Below, piece by piece: positions 1 to 8,231 of a stretch of 34,139 nt of DNA. The translations under genes were made by a program, and so were the position numbers. The notes beneath the pieces were generated by a model. The model was given only the letters and a program-made list of their open reading frames with translations, was not told the DNA's origin and searched no databases. Position 1 is the first letter of the stretch; each line of letters begins with the position of its first letter. Source of the stretch: Prevotellaceae bacterium (lineage in GTDB: Bacteria > Bacteroidota > Bacteroidia > Bacteroidales > UBA932); the NCBI GenBank assembly GCA_031290835.1, contig JAISLN010000167.1, positions 1 through 34,139 on the forward strand, given 5' to 3'.

Positions 1-174
1 TACATCAACCAAAAAAAGATAGAAAAAGCCCAGCTGCTGCTGCTTACAACGGATATGCCGGTGAGCGACGTGTCGTTTGAGCTATCCATAGAGAATGTTT
101 CCTACTTCAACCGCATTTTTAGGCAGCATACGGGAACAACGCCGAGATGCTACAGAAGCAAGTACAACAAGTAA
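1..174 (+). CDS. AraC-family transcriptional regulator, C-terminal fragment (5' end outside window)
   Basis: Frame 1 is open from the first base to a TAA at 172-174 and encodes 57 residues. It carries the second helix-turn-helix of an AraC/XylS DNA-binding domain: a start like 'KIEKAQLLLLTTDMPVSDVS', then 'FNRIFRQHTGTTPRCYR', which matches the family signature (FxRxFkxxxGxTPxxYR). In this family the C-terminal domain binds promoter DNA and the N-terminal part senses a ligand or partner. That part is upstream of the window, so the regulated process cannot be named. The stop falls where AraC proteins normally end, so the gene looks intact at its 3' side. The ORF track missed it because it has no start inside the window. 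Confidence 0.85.
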   Translation, partial: YINQKKIEKAQLLLLTTDMPVSDVSFELSIENVSYFNRIFRQHTGTTPRCYRSKYNK

Positions 175-910
175 AAAAAAGCCAATAAAAGCTGCGAAGA
201 GCCGAACTAATGAGCAATTACAGCTAAGGCAAGCTTACGAGCCGGAAACTTTTTGAGGCGATTTAAAATACTGACGATATGTAATATAAATAGATAAATG
301 AGGTGGAGAAATTTCCCTCCTCTTATCACGTTAACATAAAATAACTAAATATTACAGCTTTGACTTGCTGTTTTTTGTATCTGTAACAAAAAAATATTAC
401 CTTTGCGTCAACAATTCGCAGCCAAAGACTATTGAAAAGTTGTTGAAAAAAAAGTTCGCTTTGCGCACTTACTTGTAAATACGCCGATTCGCAAAGTTTT
501 TGGTTAGGCTCAAATAGGTGGATGAAAGTTTTTTTGCCGCTGTCCGATGCAGCATCAATGCCGCCCCCTTTTACTACTAAGCGTAGCGACTTATGCGGGT
601 AGAGCCCCCTGTTTACTAATGCCTCCGCAGGATTGCATATCAATATGGAAGAAATTTGGCATCGCTTTAATATATCGAAATTTAAGAAGCATTCAGCTAA
701 ATACAAACACCAGCTTGTCATCTAAGCTACGTTGCAAATAAATAAATGCTCGTTTTTTTACCGACTTAGCGTGGTACAATTTTTTTGAAGATGCAAGCTA
801 CATATTTTAAGTAAAGTCATTAATTGAAGGCGTTTAAAATTCAATGCGGCGGTGTAAAACTCATTGGATATTTGGATTTTAGGCGAGATACGAAACTGTA
901 TGTAAGAATT
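175..910. other. Intergenic stretch without a convincing gene
   Basis: About 736 bp between the AraC fragment and the outer-membrane protein gene. The ORFs the track lists here (326..721 minus, 547..741 plus) show no recognisable domain, and the minus one runs antisense through a good promoter. A weak GAGG...CCTC inverted repeat near 300-322 could end the AraC transcript but has no clear T-run. The only strong signal is the promoter at 374-405. Downstream of it are short open stretches only, such as a 26-codon ORF at 645-725. Decayed gene remnants or a small RNA are possible; neither can be shown from sequence alone. Confidence 0.5.
374..405 (+). promoter_or_regulatory. Bacteroidetes-type promoter with no clear downstream gene
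   Basis: TTTG at 374-377, a 20-base spacer, then TACCTTTG at 398-405. This is an exact fit to the Bacteroidetes sigma factor consensus (TTTG, 19-21 bases, TAnnTTTG). Transcription would start near 412. The next recognised gene starts about 500 bases further on, so this may drive a small RNA, a long leader or a lost gene. Confidence 0.55.
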
Positions 911-1888
911 ATGGATTTGAAACGATTTGTCTTTTTCGCGTTACTATTTTGGAGTAACATTAGCATTGCGGCGGGTAGGTTTGACCATGAAATATCAGGT
1001 GGTTTTAACGTGCTTAGCTCAACCTTAGCGCCTGTGCCATCGGAAAACAATCGGATGGGAATGGGTTTTGGCGGAGGCATTGGGTATTCCTGCCACTTTA
1101 CCAGCAATCTAAGTCTGCGAACAGGCCTGCATGCAAACTACTACCGGAGCTCAACGGGGATGTCGGGATTTGAGGACCATTTGTTGGAAAATTTTCCCGA
1201 AGAGCTGGATTGGTGGGGAAGTACCCCCCCGATACCAAGTACGCATCCCGAGGGCTATGACTATGAGCTCAACATTAAGGTAGAAGATTACGTTGCTCAG
1301 CAGTCTGCGCTATATCTTCAGCTGCCATTGCTGCTTGAGTTTGAGAACATGTTCCCCAACCTTAGATACTTGGGCTGGTATGCTGCCGGAGGCGTAAAGG
1401 CAGGATATGCTATTACCGGAAGCAGCAGCGCCGATATTCGAGGTTTAAGCACCAAAGAATTAAAAACATACCTTTGGGCTGAAAATGTTCCGGTGAATGC
1501 TCCGGAATTTTTAGGCTTCGGAATTGAGGCGGATGATAGGGGTATTGAGGCTAATTTGGATTTGGGAGTTCAGCTGGCGGGCTACCTTGAGGCAGGCTTT
1601 AAGCAGCAGCTGACGGACAAATATACCCTGTATGCAGGATTTTTTGGGGAATACTGCCTGTATAACGTTGCCGGTACCACCGCCTCTAATATGCTGGAGC
1701 ACGAAATACTGCCGGAAGAACGCAACTACCGATTTCGCTATAATCCGTCGGCAAACGTAAAAGGGGTAGGCATCCAATCAAGCTACTTTCTTTCGTTTGG
1801 CATTACGGTGAGGATAGGCTTTGCCTTAAGCAAGAAAGTTCGGCATCGAAACGACCAGCTGTTTAATGTGCGCTATTTTCAGTTCTAA
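911..1888 (+). CDS. Outer-membrane beta-barrel protein (PorT/OMP_b-brl-like)
   Basis: A 325-residue secreted protein. The ORF track begins at a TTG at 824, but the ATG at 911 gives a proper signal peptide (MDLKRFVFFALLFWSNISIA), so that start is preferred. After the signal come alternating aromatic/Gly-rich strands typical of Bacteroidetes 8-10-strand barrels ('GMGFGGGIGYSCHF', 'YAAGGVKAGYAI', 'LDLGVQLAGYLEAGF'). A late strand reads 'YFLSFGITVRIGFAL', and the chain ends in Phe (YFQF), as outer-membrane barrels recognised by BAM often do. No SusD or TonB elements are present. It lies 78 bp upstream of an OmpA-family gene on the same strand and the two may form an envelope pair. The ligand or role is unknown. 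Family-level assignment is moderately sure. Confidence 0.6.
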   Translation: MDLKRFVFFALLFWSNISIAAGRFDHEISGGFNVLSSTLAPVPSENNRMGMGFGGGIGYSCHFTSNLSLRTGLHANYYRSSTGMSGFEDHLLENFPEELDWWGSTPPIPSTHPEGYDYELNIKVEDYVAQQSALYLQLPLLLEFENMFPNLRYLGWYAAGGVKAGYAITGSSSADIRGLSTKELKTYLWAENVPVNAPEFLGFGIEADDRGIEANLDLGVQLAGYLEAGFKQQLTDKYTLYAGFFGEYCLYNVAGTTASNMLEHEILPEERNYRFRYNPSANVKGVGIQSSYFLSFGITVRIGFALSKKVRHRNDQLFNVRYFQF

Positions 1889-1966
1889 ATAGCCCGGAAG
1901 TTCACCATCAATTGTAAACAAATAAATAATTGCAAAGTAGAATTTATAAACCAATTTCTTAAGTGT

Positions 1967-3622
1967 ATGAAAGTTTTTTTTACCATTCAACAGCTTATTT
2001 GGGGCATGCTTCTGTTTCTGAGTAGCGCACAGCTTATGGCGCAATCAGGCGGAGGAATTGAACAGCAGCCCACAGGCGCCGCCTACAAAAGTGCAACGGG
2101 CTTCCATCAGCGCGGGTTATACAAGGAAGCGCTGGCGCTGTATAACAAGGCCCTAGAAGAACATGGAAATCAAGCGAGCGGTATTTCCAACATCATTTTG
2201 AAGAATATAGCACTTTGCGAATATGGCGCCAAGCGCAAGGCCGAGCCGGAACCGGTAAGCATAACCAAGCTGGGCGCAGACGTTAATGGCTCCAACATTT
2301 CAAACACAAACGCTTTTGTAGGAAACAAAGACCAGCAGCTCTTCTTCACCTCTTCCCGCCCCGAAACGGGAGCAAGCGAAAGCAACAGCAGCAGGCAGCT
2401 GGATTACGTGTACGTGGCAAAGTTCGTAAATTCCGCCGAGCGGCAGTGGGACGTTAATATCGTGGGCAAAAAGCACAACAAGCGCCTTCACGAAGGAGTG
2501 CTGGGCACCTCCCCCGACGGAAAAGAAGTTTTCATCTTCCGCGGCAGCGGAGATTTTTTTGTCCTTAATGTTGATTTTAAGGTGGAAATTGATGCGGCGG
2601 ATATAACCTATACCCCGCTGACTAAAATCTACAATGTGCCCAAGCTGAAAGACTACCACGTCCCCTCAATGGCAATTAATAGGGAACGAAATATTATTTA
2701 CATGTGCATGAATGATATGGGAGAACTTGGAGGGCATGGCGGATATGACATCTGGCAGAGCACCTACGACGTATCAACAAAATCGTGGAGCAAGCCGGCC
2801 AACATGGGGCCTATGATAAACACAGAGGGAGACGAATCTTGCATCTCGCTGCTACCCGATGGAAAAACCATCTTTTTTTCCTCCAACGGGTATAAAGGGT
2901 TTGGTAAATTTGACATTTACCGCTCGGAGTACTCAGACTCAATAGGCTCTTGGGGAAAACCCGTGCACCTTGGCTACCCTATCAACACGGCGGGCAACGA
3001 TATTTACTACTCGCCCGTACCGGGTAACTCCAAGTGCGCCTACTACTCGTCCGAGCGAACGGATGGCTCCGGAATGTATGATATAAGCATGATTACCTAC
3101 TACGGCAAAATTGTGAGCGAAGAAGAGAGAGAGGCATTGCGCCGTGCCTACCTAAAAGCCGTAGAGGAAGCGCAAAAATCACTCAAAGCCAAAGAAAAAC
3201 TCAAGCCAAGCGAAACCAAATTGTTGACAAAAAAAGGCTACAACAGCTTCCCTACAGACAGCGTAGCGGTGGGAATGAAAATATACCTTCAGAATATTCA
3301 GTTTGCTAATGCTAAAGCCACCTTGCTGTCCAAATCCTACAAGCAGCTGGACCAGCTCTACAGGCTGATGCTTTACTATCCGGCGATGAAGATTGAAATA
3401 TCAGGACACACGGACAATACCGGCAACAGAAAACAAAACCAGAGGCTTTCGCAGGAGCGCGCCGAGAGCGTGATGATGTACCTCAAAGGTAGAGGAATTG
3501 AGTCTAATCGGATGAAAGTCAAAGGCTACAGCGATCTCCAGCCTATTGCCCCCAATAAAACCGAGGCCGGCAGGAAGCTAAACCGAAGGGTGGAGTTTAA
3601 GGTGCTGTCAGTCAGTGAATAG
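1967..3622 (+). CDS. OmpA-family protein with TPR-like and PD40 propeller repeats
   Basis: 551 residues. A signal peptide (about 1-26, ending '..LMAQS') is followed by a short TPR-like helical segment (about 35-75, 'RGLYKEALALYNKAL'). WD40-like PD40 repeats span about 90-380 ('GDESCISLLPDGKTIFFSS', 'FDIYRSEY'), then comes a Lys/Glu-rich helix. The C-terminal OmpA domain (about 440-548) carries the peptidoglycan-binding signature 'ISGHTDNTGNRKQNQRLSQE'. The order TPR, propeller, OmpA resembles PorE of the type IX secretion system, but the signal peptide has no lipobox Cys and no carboxypeptidase regulatory-like domain is visible. PorE itself is therefore not claimed. The expected place is the periplasm, tethering an outer-membrane partner, perhaps the barrel encoded just upstream, to the cell wall. 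Confidence 0.82.
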   Translation: MKVFFTIQQLIWGMLLFLSSAQLMAQSGGGIEQQPTGAAYKSATGFHQRGLYKEALALYNKALEEHGNQASGISNIILKNIALCEYGAKRKAEPEPVSITKLGADVNGSNISNTNAFVGNKDQQLFFTSSRPETGASESNSSRQLDYVYVAKFVNSAERQWDVNIVGKKHNKRLHEGVLGTSPDGKEVFIFRGSGDFFVLNVDFKVEIDAADITYTPLTKIYNVPKLKDYHVPSMAINRERNIIYMCMNDMGELGGHGGYDIWQSTYDVSTKSWSKPANMGPMINTEGDESCISLLPDGKTIFFSSNGYKGFGKFDIYRSEYSDSIGSWGKPVHLGYPINTAGNDIYYSPVPGNSKCAYYSSERTDGSGMYDISMITYYGKIVSEEEREALRRAYLKAVEEAQKSLKAKEKLKPSETKLLTKKGYNSFPTDSVAVGMKIYLQNIQFANAKATLLSKSYKQLDQLYRLMLYYPAMKIEISGHTDNTGNRKQNQRLSQERAESVMMYLKGRGIESNRMKVKGYSDLQPIAPNKTEAGRKLNRRVEFKVLSVSE

Positions 3623-3654
3623 TTGAAAAAGAGCTGGGTGAACCAACCTATTAC

Positions 3655-3712
3655 AACCAATAGCCCTGAAAGGTAGGACGAAAATACTCCAAGCCTTTCA
3701 GGGCTATTGGTT
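3655..3712. terminator. Bidirectional transcription terminator hairpin
   Basis: A perfect 19-bp inverted repeat (3655-3673 and 3694-3712, arm starting AACCAATAGCCC) with a 20-base loop, followed by TTTTG on the plus strand. It lies between the convergent OmpA-family gene and rfbC, where a shared terminator is expected. The U-runs are short, so efficiency is unknown. Confidence 0.75.
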
Positions 3713-3725
3713 TTGTCGGCTTGCT

Positions 3726-4274
3726 CTAAAAAAGTTCCGCTTCGCAGAATGGTTTTGCGCTGCTCCTGTCTTTTTCCGAAAGGATGAGCTGGCTTGCGTC
3801 CATCCCCCATTCTATGCCTATTTCCGGGTCGTTGAAGCGAATGCTGCGCTCATGCTGCGGCGAATACGTATTATCGACCTTGTAGGTGAAAATTGCCTCG
3901 CTGCTGAGCACCAAAAAACCGTGCGCAAAGCCCCTCGGAATGAACAGCTGCCGCCTGTTTTCGGACGTGAGCGTTACGGCTACGTGCTGCCCAAAGGTGG
4001 GGGAGCCTTTTCTAATGTCAACCGCTACATCGAGCACCTCGCCGCTGATGACGCGCACCAGCTTGCCCTGCGCAAACGGCGGCAGCTGATAGTGCAAGCC
4101 CCGCAGCACGCCGCGCGTGGACTTTGACTCGTTGTCCTGCACAAAGCTTACTTTGCCCACGTGCTGCTCAAACAGGCTTTCGCGGTAGGTTTCCATAAAA
4201 TAGCCGCGGGCGTCGGCAAACACCTTCGGCTCAATAATCCATACGCCTTGCAGGCTTGATTCTGTAAAGTTCAT
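3726..4274 (-). CDS. rfbC: dTDP-4-dehydrorhamnose 3,5-epimerase
   Basis: Cupin-fold epimerase (RmlC) converting dTDP-4-keto-6-deoxyglucose to dTDP-4-keto-L-rhamnose for surface polysaccharide synthesis. 182 residues from the ATG at 4274, the normal family length. The ORF track adds 13 residues, but these lie inside the upstream gene. Visible signatures are 'STRGVLRGLHYQ' with the catalytic base His61, 'PRGFAHGF', and 'FTYKVDNTYSP' with the catalytic Tyr131. The start codon overlaps the stop of the upstream aminotransferase in the four bases ATGA (4271-4274), so the two are probably translationally coupled. No rfbA, rfbB or rfbD is in the window, so the rest of the rhamnose pathway must be elsewhere. 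It ends just before a shared terminator hairpin. Confidence 0.93.
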   Translation of the reverse strand: MNFTESSLQGVWIIEPKVFADARGYFMETYRESLFEQHVGKVSFVQDNESKSTRGVLRGLHYQLPPFAQGKLVRVISGEVLDVAVDIRKGSPTFGQHVAVTLTSENRRQLFIPRGFAHGFLVLSSEAIFTYKVDNTYSPQHERSIRFNDPEIGIEWGMDASQLILSEKDRSSAKPFCEAELF

Positions 4275-5467
4275 GCTCTTTCGGGATAAATTTTTAGCGC
4301 CTCCTTTAGGCACGTTATAGCATTTTTCAGATCGCTGATGTTGAGTACGTACGCCAGCCTGACCTCGTTTAAGCCCAAGCCCAGCGTAAAGTAAAATCCG
4401 GTGGCCGGCGCCACCATTACCGTTTGATTTTTGTAGCTAAACTCTTCGAGCAGCCACTGCGCAAACTTGTCCGAATTTTCGATGGGCAGGCGAGCCATGG
4501 CGTAGAATGCGCCTTGCGGCTTGGGGCAGTAAACGCCCTCTATCCGGTTGAGCTCATCGACCATAAAGTCGCGGCGGCTGACGTACTCGTGGTGCACGCT
4601 CTCAAAGTATGAAGCGGGCGTGGCCAGCGCAGCCTCGGCGGCAATTTGCCCGTAGAACGGCGGGCACAATCGGGCTTGCCCAAACTTGAGCGCCGCCGCC
4701 AGCACGTCCCTGTTTCGGCTGATGATGGCGCCCACCCGCGCTCCGCACATGCTATACCGCTTCGATACGGAATCTATCAGCACAGCGTGGTCTTCCAGCC
4801 CGTGCAGCTGCATGGCGGAGTAGCTTTGCTTGCCGTCGTAGCAAAATTCGCGGTAGGCCTCGTCGCAAAAGAGGTACAAGTCGTACTTTTTTACGATAAC
4901 CGACAGGCGCTCCAAGTCGGCTTTGGAGTAAAGGCATCCGGTGGGGTTGTTGGGGTTGCTGATGAATATTCCCTTTGTTTTGGGCGTTATCAGGCGCTCA
5001 AACGCCTCGATAGGCGGCAGCGCAAAATCGGCATCAATGCTTGATGTTATGGGCTTCACGTTCACGTCGGCTTCAATGGCGTAGGCCCAGTAGTTGGCGT
5101 AAAAAGGCTCCGGAATAATGACCTCGTCGCCGGGGTTGAAGCAAGCCATAAACGAGAACAGGATTGCCTCCGAGCCGCCGTTGGTGATGAGAATGTTGTC
5201 GCTACTTACGCCTATTCCCAAATCTTGGTAGTACTTTGCCAGCCCGCGGCGGTAAGATTCGTTTCCCGCCGAAGGGCCGTACTCAACAATGCTTTTGCCG
5301 CAATTTTTTATGGCGTCCAGCGCTACCTGCGGCGTAACAATGTCCGGCTGCCCAATGTTGAGGTGGTACACCTTTCGCCCCATACGCTTTGCCGCCTCGG
5401 CGTACGGCGCCAGCTTGCGTATGGGCGACGACGGCATGTACAGGCCTTTCTCAGAAATTCGTGGCAT
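4271..5467 (-). CDS. PLP-dependent class I/II aminotransferase (AspB-like)
   Basis: 398 residues, a fold-type I aminotransferase. It shows the N-terminal 'LNIGQPDIVTP', the 'NPNNPTG' loop (about 171-177), 'DEAYREF' (about 202-208, contacting the cofactor ring), 'DSVSKRYSMCGARVGA' with the Schiff-base Lys at about 236, and a C-terminal 'NEVRLAYV' whose Arg binds the substrate carboxylate. The family transfers amino groups between amino and keto acids. Aspartate or a related acid is the common substrate, but specificity cannot be read from sequence. It overlaps rfbC by 4 bases, suggesting one transcript. A -7 element lies 28-35 bp upstream of the start. Confidence 0.88.
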   Translation of the reverse strand: MPRISEKGLYMPSSPIRKLAPYAEAAKRMGRKVYHLNIGQPDIVTPQVALDAIKNCGKSIVEYGPSAGNESYRRGLAKYYQDLGIGVSSDNILITNGGSEAILFSFMACFNPGDEVIIPEPFYANYWAYAIEADVNVKPITSSIDADFALPPIEAFERLITPKTKGIFISNPNNPTGCLYSKADLERLSVIVKKYDLYLFCDEAYREFCYDGKQSYSAMQLHGLEDHAVLIDSVSKRYSMCGARVGAIISRNRDVLAAALKFGQARLCPPFYGQIAAEAALATPASYFESVHHEYVSRRDFMVDELNRIEGVYCPKPQGAFYAMARLPIENSDKFAQWLLEEFSYKNQTVMVAPATGFYFTLGLGLNEVRLAYVLNISDLKNAITCLKEALKIYPERA

Positions 5468-5494
5468 ATATTATTTGCGAGTTGTTTTGCGCGG

Positions 5495-5502
5495 CAAAGA
5501 TA
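5495..5502 (-). promoter_or_regulatory. Probable -7 element for the aminotransferase-rfbC pair
   Basis: The minus strand reads TATCTTTG, an exact TAnnTTTG match, 28 bases upstream of the aminotransferase ATG. No good TTTG -33 element is seen at the right distance, so this may be a weak or regulated promoter. Confidence 0.45.
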
Positions 5503-5530
5503 GGTAAAAATTCCCGAATTGCGCGGCGCA

Positions 5531-6805
5531 TCAGAACAAAACATCTTTCCCTATATCCCTGCGGAAATACTTTCCTTCGTACTCCACCTTTGCTGCGGCG
5601 TTGTAGGCTTTTTCCAGCGCTTGCGGCAGGGAGTCGGCGAGCGACGAAAGCGCGAGCACGCGCCCGCCGGCTGTTTCTACCCTTTCGCCGTTGGCTCTTG
5701 TGCCGGCGTGAAAGGCGATGCAGCCCCGCACGTTCTCCAAGCCGCTTATGGGCGCTCCCTTTTTGTAGCTGCCCGGGTAGCCTCCGCTCACGCACACCAC
5801 CGACGCTGCCGCCTGCGGCAAATGGCGGCATGCCCGCTCCGACAGATTGCCCTTGGCAACGCCATCAAACAAATCTACCAAATCGGCGTCGAGGCGCAGC
5901 ATGACGCTCTCGGTTTCGGGGTCGCCCATGCGAACGTTGTACTCAATCACCATCGGCTCGCCGCCTACATTTATCAGGCCAAAAAAGATGAAGCCCCTGT
6001 AGATGATACCCTCCGCCTGCAAGCCGGTGATGGTTGGCTCAACGATGCGCGCGCGCACCTTTTCCATGAACTCCGGCGTGGCAAATGGTACCGGCGAAAC
6101 GCTGCCCATGCCGCCGGTATTTAGCCCCGTGTCGCCTTCGCCTATGCGCTTGTAGTCTTTGGCTTCGGGCAGCATTTTGTACGCTTTGCCATCGCTCAGC
6201 GCAAAAACCGACAGCTCCACGCCGCTCAAAAATTCCTCCACCACCACCGTGCGGCTTGACTCGCCAAACATGCCGTTGAGCATTTCCTCGAGCTGCTTTT
6301 TTGCCCCGCTCAGGCTGTCCAAAATCAGCACGCCCTTGCCGGCAGCCAACCCGTCGGCTTTGAGCACGTAGGGCGGCGCAAGCGTTTCCAAAAAGGCAAA
6401 GCCGTTGGCGAGGCTGCTGCGCGTAAAGGATTGGTAGCGGGCGGTGGGGATGCTGTACTTTGCCATGAACTGCTTGGCAAAATCTTTGCTCCCCTCCAAC
6501 ATTGCGCCCCTTTTTGAGGGGCCGATTAGCGGAATGTTTTTCAGCGCCTCGTCGTTGGCAAAGTAGTCGAAAATGCCCCGCACCAACGGCTCCTCCGGGC
6601 CAACTACCACCATATCGACCGCATTTTTCAGCGCCACCTCCCTTACTGCGGCAAAGTCGTTGGGGTCAACAGCCACGTTGACCCCAAGCGAGGCGGTGCC
6701 TGCGTTGCCCGGCGCAATAAACAGCTGCGACAGCGCTTTGCTTTGCTTCATTTTCCACGCCAACGCATGCTCGCGCCCGCCCGATCCAAGTAAAAGAATG
6801 TTCAT
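5531..6805 (-). CDS. purD: Phosphoribosylamine--glycine ligase (GAR synthetase)
   Basis: Second step of purine synthesis: joins glycine to phosphoribosylamine with ATP. 424 residues from the ATG at 6805, matching family length. The track's extra 14 residues precede the universal start 'MNILLLGSGGREHALAWKM' and are rejected. The ATP-grasp fold is clear: 'VVVGPEEPLVRGI', 'YVLKADGLAAGKGV', 'VVVEEFLSGVELSVF', 'GLNTGGMGSVSPVP', and the metal-binding 'EYNVRMGDPETESVM'. It lies 38 bp downstream of queG on the same strand and is probably cotranscribed with it. No other pur genes are in the window. Confidence 0.97.
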   Translation of the reverse strand: MNILLLGSGGREHALAWKMKQSKALSQLFIAPGNAGTASLGVNVAVDPNDFAAVREVALKNAVDMVVVGPEEPLVRGIFDYFANDEALKNIPLIGPSKRGAMLEGSKDFAKQFMAKYSIPTARYQSFTRSSLANGFAFLETLAPPYVLKADGLAAGKGVLILDSLSGAKKQLEEMLNGMFGESSRTVVVEEFLSGVELSVFALSDGKAYKMLPEAKDYKRIGEGDTGLNTGGMGSVSPVPFATPEFMEKVRARIVEPTITGLQAEGIIYRGFIFFGLINVGGEPMVIEYNVRMGDPETESVMLRLDADLVDLFDGVAKGNLSERACRHLPQAAASVVCVSGGYPGSYKKGAPISGLENVRGCIAFHAGTRANGERVETAGGRVLALSSLADSLPQALEKAYNAAAKVEYEGKYFRRDIGKDVLF

Positions 6806-6836
6806 TTTTTTTGTAGGAATTACGAATACAATGTGC

Positions 6837-6860
6837 TCAATTTTCAATTTTCAATTTTCA
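6837..6860. repeat. 7-bp tandem repeat (TCAATTT, about 3.4 copies) across the queG stop codon
   Basis: TCAATTT repeats at 6837, 6844 and 6851, ending in TCA at 6858. The queG stop codon (6844-6846) and its last residues (KIEN) lie inside it. The unit is not a multiple of three, so a copy-number change would shift the end of QueG. Confidence 0.85.
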
Positions 6861-7797
6861 GCTTTTTCATTCGCCGCACGTTCTCCTTCATGCCGTGCAG
6901 CGTTGCCCGTTTGATGGGCGAATGGCCAAATATTTTTTCAAAATCTTCGGCGGACATAGCCAACCAATCTTCGGCGGTGAGCGTGAGCAGCTGTGGCAGC
7001 ATCTGCATTTCGCCGTGCGCGGCTACCTTGGCGTTCTTGTTCCAAGGGCAAACCTCCTGACAAATATCGCAGCCAAAAATATAGCCGGCTGTTTTTTCAT
7101 CCTTTGCCGCGTTTGCCGCGTCGTCGTTCAGGGGGTTGGCGTATTTTTCTATGGTGCTATACGATAGGCATCGGCGGGCGTTTATGCTGCCGTTGCCCAC
7201 GATTGCGCCTGTTGGGCAGGCGCTGATGCAGCGCGTGCAGGCGCCGCAGCGGTTTGGCTGCGGCTTGGCGCTGCACGCCACCTCTTGGCTCAGGAGCAGC
7301 ACGCCGATGAACGTGTAGGAGCCGAGCTCTTGGCTTATCAGCATTCCGTTTTTGCCCCGCCATCCCAAGCCGGCCGCCGCCGCCCAATATCGCTCCTGTA
7401 GCGGCGCGGTATCAACGAGCGTGCGCCCCCGCAGCGTTGGCTGTGTGGCTTGCAGCGTTGCGAGCAGGCGCCACAGCTTTTGCTTGAGCGTTTCGTGGTA
7501 GTCCGTCCCGTAGGCGTAGCACGACACCTGCGGCAGGTGCGGTGGCTGCCGGCGCTGCGGCTTGTACGAAAACAGCGTTACCACCGCCGTGCGCGCGCCG
7601 CTCTTCATCAGCAGGCGCGGGTCGGCTCGCTTTTGCGCGTGCCGCTCCATGTAGCGCATTCCTGCGTGGTAGCGGCGCCGTATCCATTCGTCAAAGCTGC
7701 GGAGCACGTCGTCCGGCAAGGCGCTCAGGGCAACAGCGCCGCAGGCGTCAAAACCTGCGGCGCGCGCGGCGGATTGTATGAGCTCGGATGTCAGCAC
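6844..7797 (-). CDS. queG: Epoxyqueuosine reductase (tRNA queuosine synthesis, last step)
   Basis: 317 residues. Cobalamin-dependent iron-sulfur enzyme that reduces epoxyqueuosine to queuosine at position 34 of GUN-anticodon tRNAs. The family features are present: 'DTAPLQERYWAAAAGLGWRGKNGMLI' in the cobalamin-binding part, then two [4Fe-4S] cluster motifs, 'CGACTRCISACPTGAI' and 'FGCDICQEVCPWN', with 'CLSYSTIEK' between. The start at 7797 leaves the usual N-terminus ('IQSAARAAGFDACG'). It sits between the SufT-like gene (53 bp upstream) and purD (38 bp downstream) on one strand. Co-occurrence with an Fe-S assembly factor is sensible for a protein needing two clusters. Its last codons fall in a 7-bp tandem repeat. 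Confidence 0.95.
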   Translation of the reverse strand: MLTSELIQSAARAAGFDACGAVALSALPDDVLRSFDEWIRRRYHAGMRYMERHAQKRADPRLLMKSGARTAVVTLFSYKPQRRQPPHLPQVSCYAYGTDYHETLKQKLWRLLATLQATQPTLRGRTLVDTAPLQERYWAAAAGLGWRGKNGMLISQELGSYTFIGVLLLSQEVACSAKPQPNRCGACTRCISACPTGAIVGNGSINARRCLSYSTIEKYANPLNDDAANAAKDEKTAGYIFGCDICQEVCPWNKNAKVAAHGEMQMLPQLLTLTAEDWLAMSAEDFEKIFGHSPIKRATLHGMKENVRRMKKLKIEN

Positions 7798-7850
7798 GGC
7801 AAATTCAACATTCGACGGTTTCGGCGTTCAAATTTTTTCGGCGTTTGGCG

Positions 7851-8171
7851 TTACAGCAACCCCAATTGCAGCTGGGCTTCTTCGCTCATCATATCCTTGT
7901 CCCACGGCGGGTCAAAGGTGAGATTTACGGTTGCTTCCGCCACGCCGGGCACCTGCGCCACCTGCTCCTTCACGTTGTTCACAATATCGTCTGCAATGGG
8001 GCAGTTGGGCGCGGTGAGCGTCATCGTTATCTCTACCTTGCCCTGCTCTCCCACCTGCACCTCGTAGATAAGCCCAAGCTCGTACACGCTTACCGGAATT
8101 TCGGGGTCGTAGATGTTGCGCAGCACCCGCACAATGTCTTTTTGTATGGCTAATATTTTTTCAGCGTCCAT
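7851..8171 (-). CDS. MIP18/DUF59-family iron-sulfur cluster assembly protein (SufT-like)
   Basis: 106 residues from the ATG at 8171. The track's start at 8234 lies at or before the predicted transcription start and is rejected. The DUF59 signature is complete: 'VLRNIYDPEIPVSVYELGLIYEV' followed by 'TLTAPNCPIADDIVNNV' with the conserved Cys, then 'VNLTFDPPWDKDMMSEEA'. Members (SufT, PaaD, eukaryotic MIP18/CIA2) help mature Fe-S proteins in the cytoplasm. No other suf genes are nearby. The gene is first in a run leading to queG and purD and has a textbook promoter at 8232-8262. Confidence 0.88.
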   Translation of the reverse strand: MDAEKILAIQKDIVRVLRNIYDPEIPVSVYELGLIYEVQVGEQGKVEITMTLTAPNCPIADDIVNNVKEQVAQVPGVAEATVNLTFDPPWDKDMMSEEAQLQLGLL

Positions 8172-8231
8172 CGCGTAAGTTTTACAGAGGGCAAGCCTTC
8201 CGCACTCCGTCAGGCTGCCGATTAAAAACTG

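Noticed and set aside
326-721. 131-aa minus-strand ORF in the AraC-OMP gap
   Set aside because: No recognisable domain, unusual composition, and it runs antisense through a consensus plus-strand promoter.
645-725. 26-codon ORF downstream of the orphan promoter
   Set aside because: Too short, with no recognisable motif and about 230 bases from the predicted start; nothing supports translation.
1967-3622. Naming the OmpA-family protein PorE/SprE
   Set aside because: No lipobox Cys and no visible carboxypeptidase regulatory-like domain; the similarity is one of layout only.
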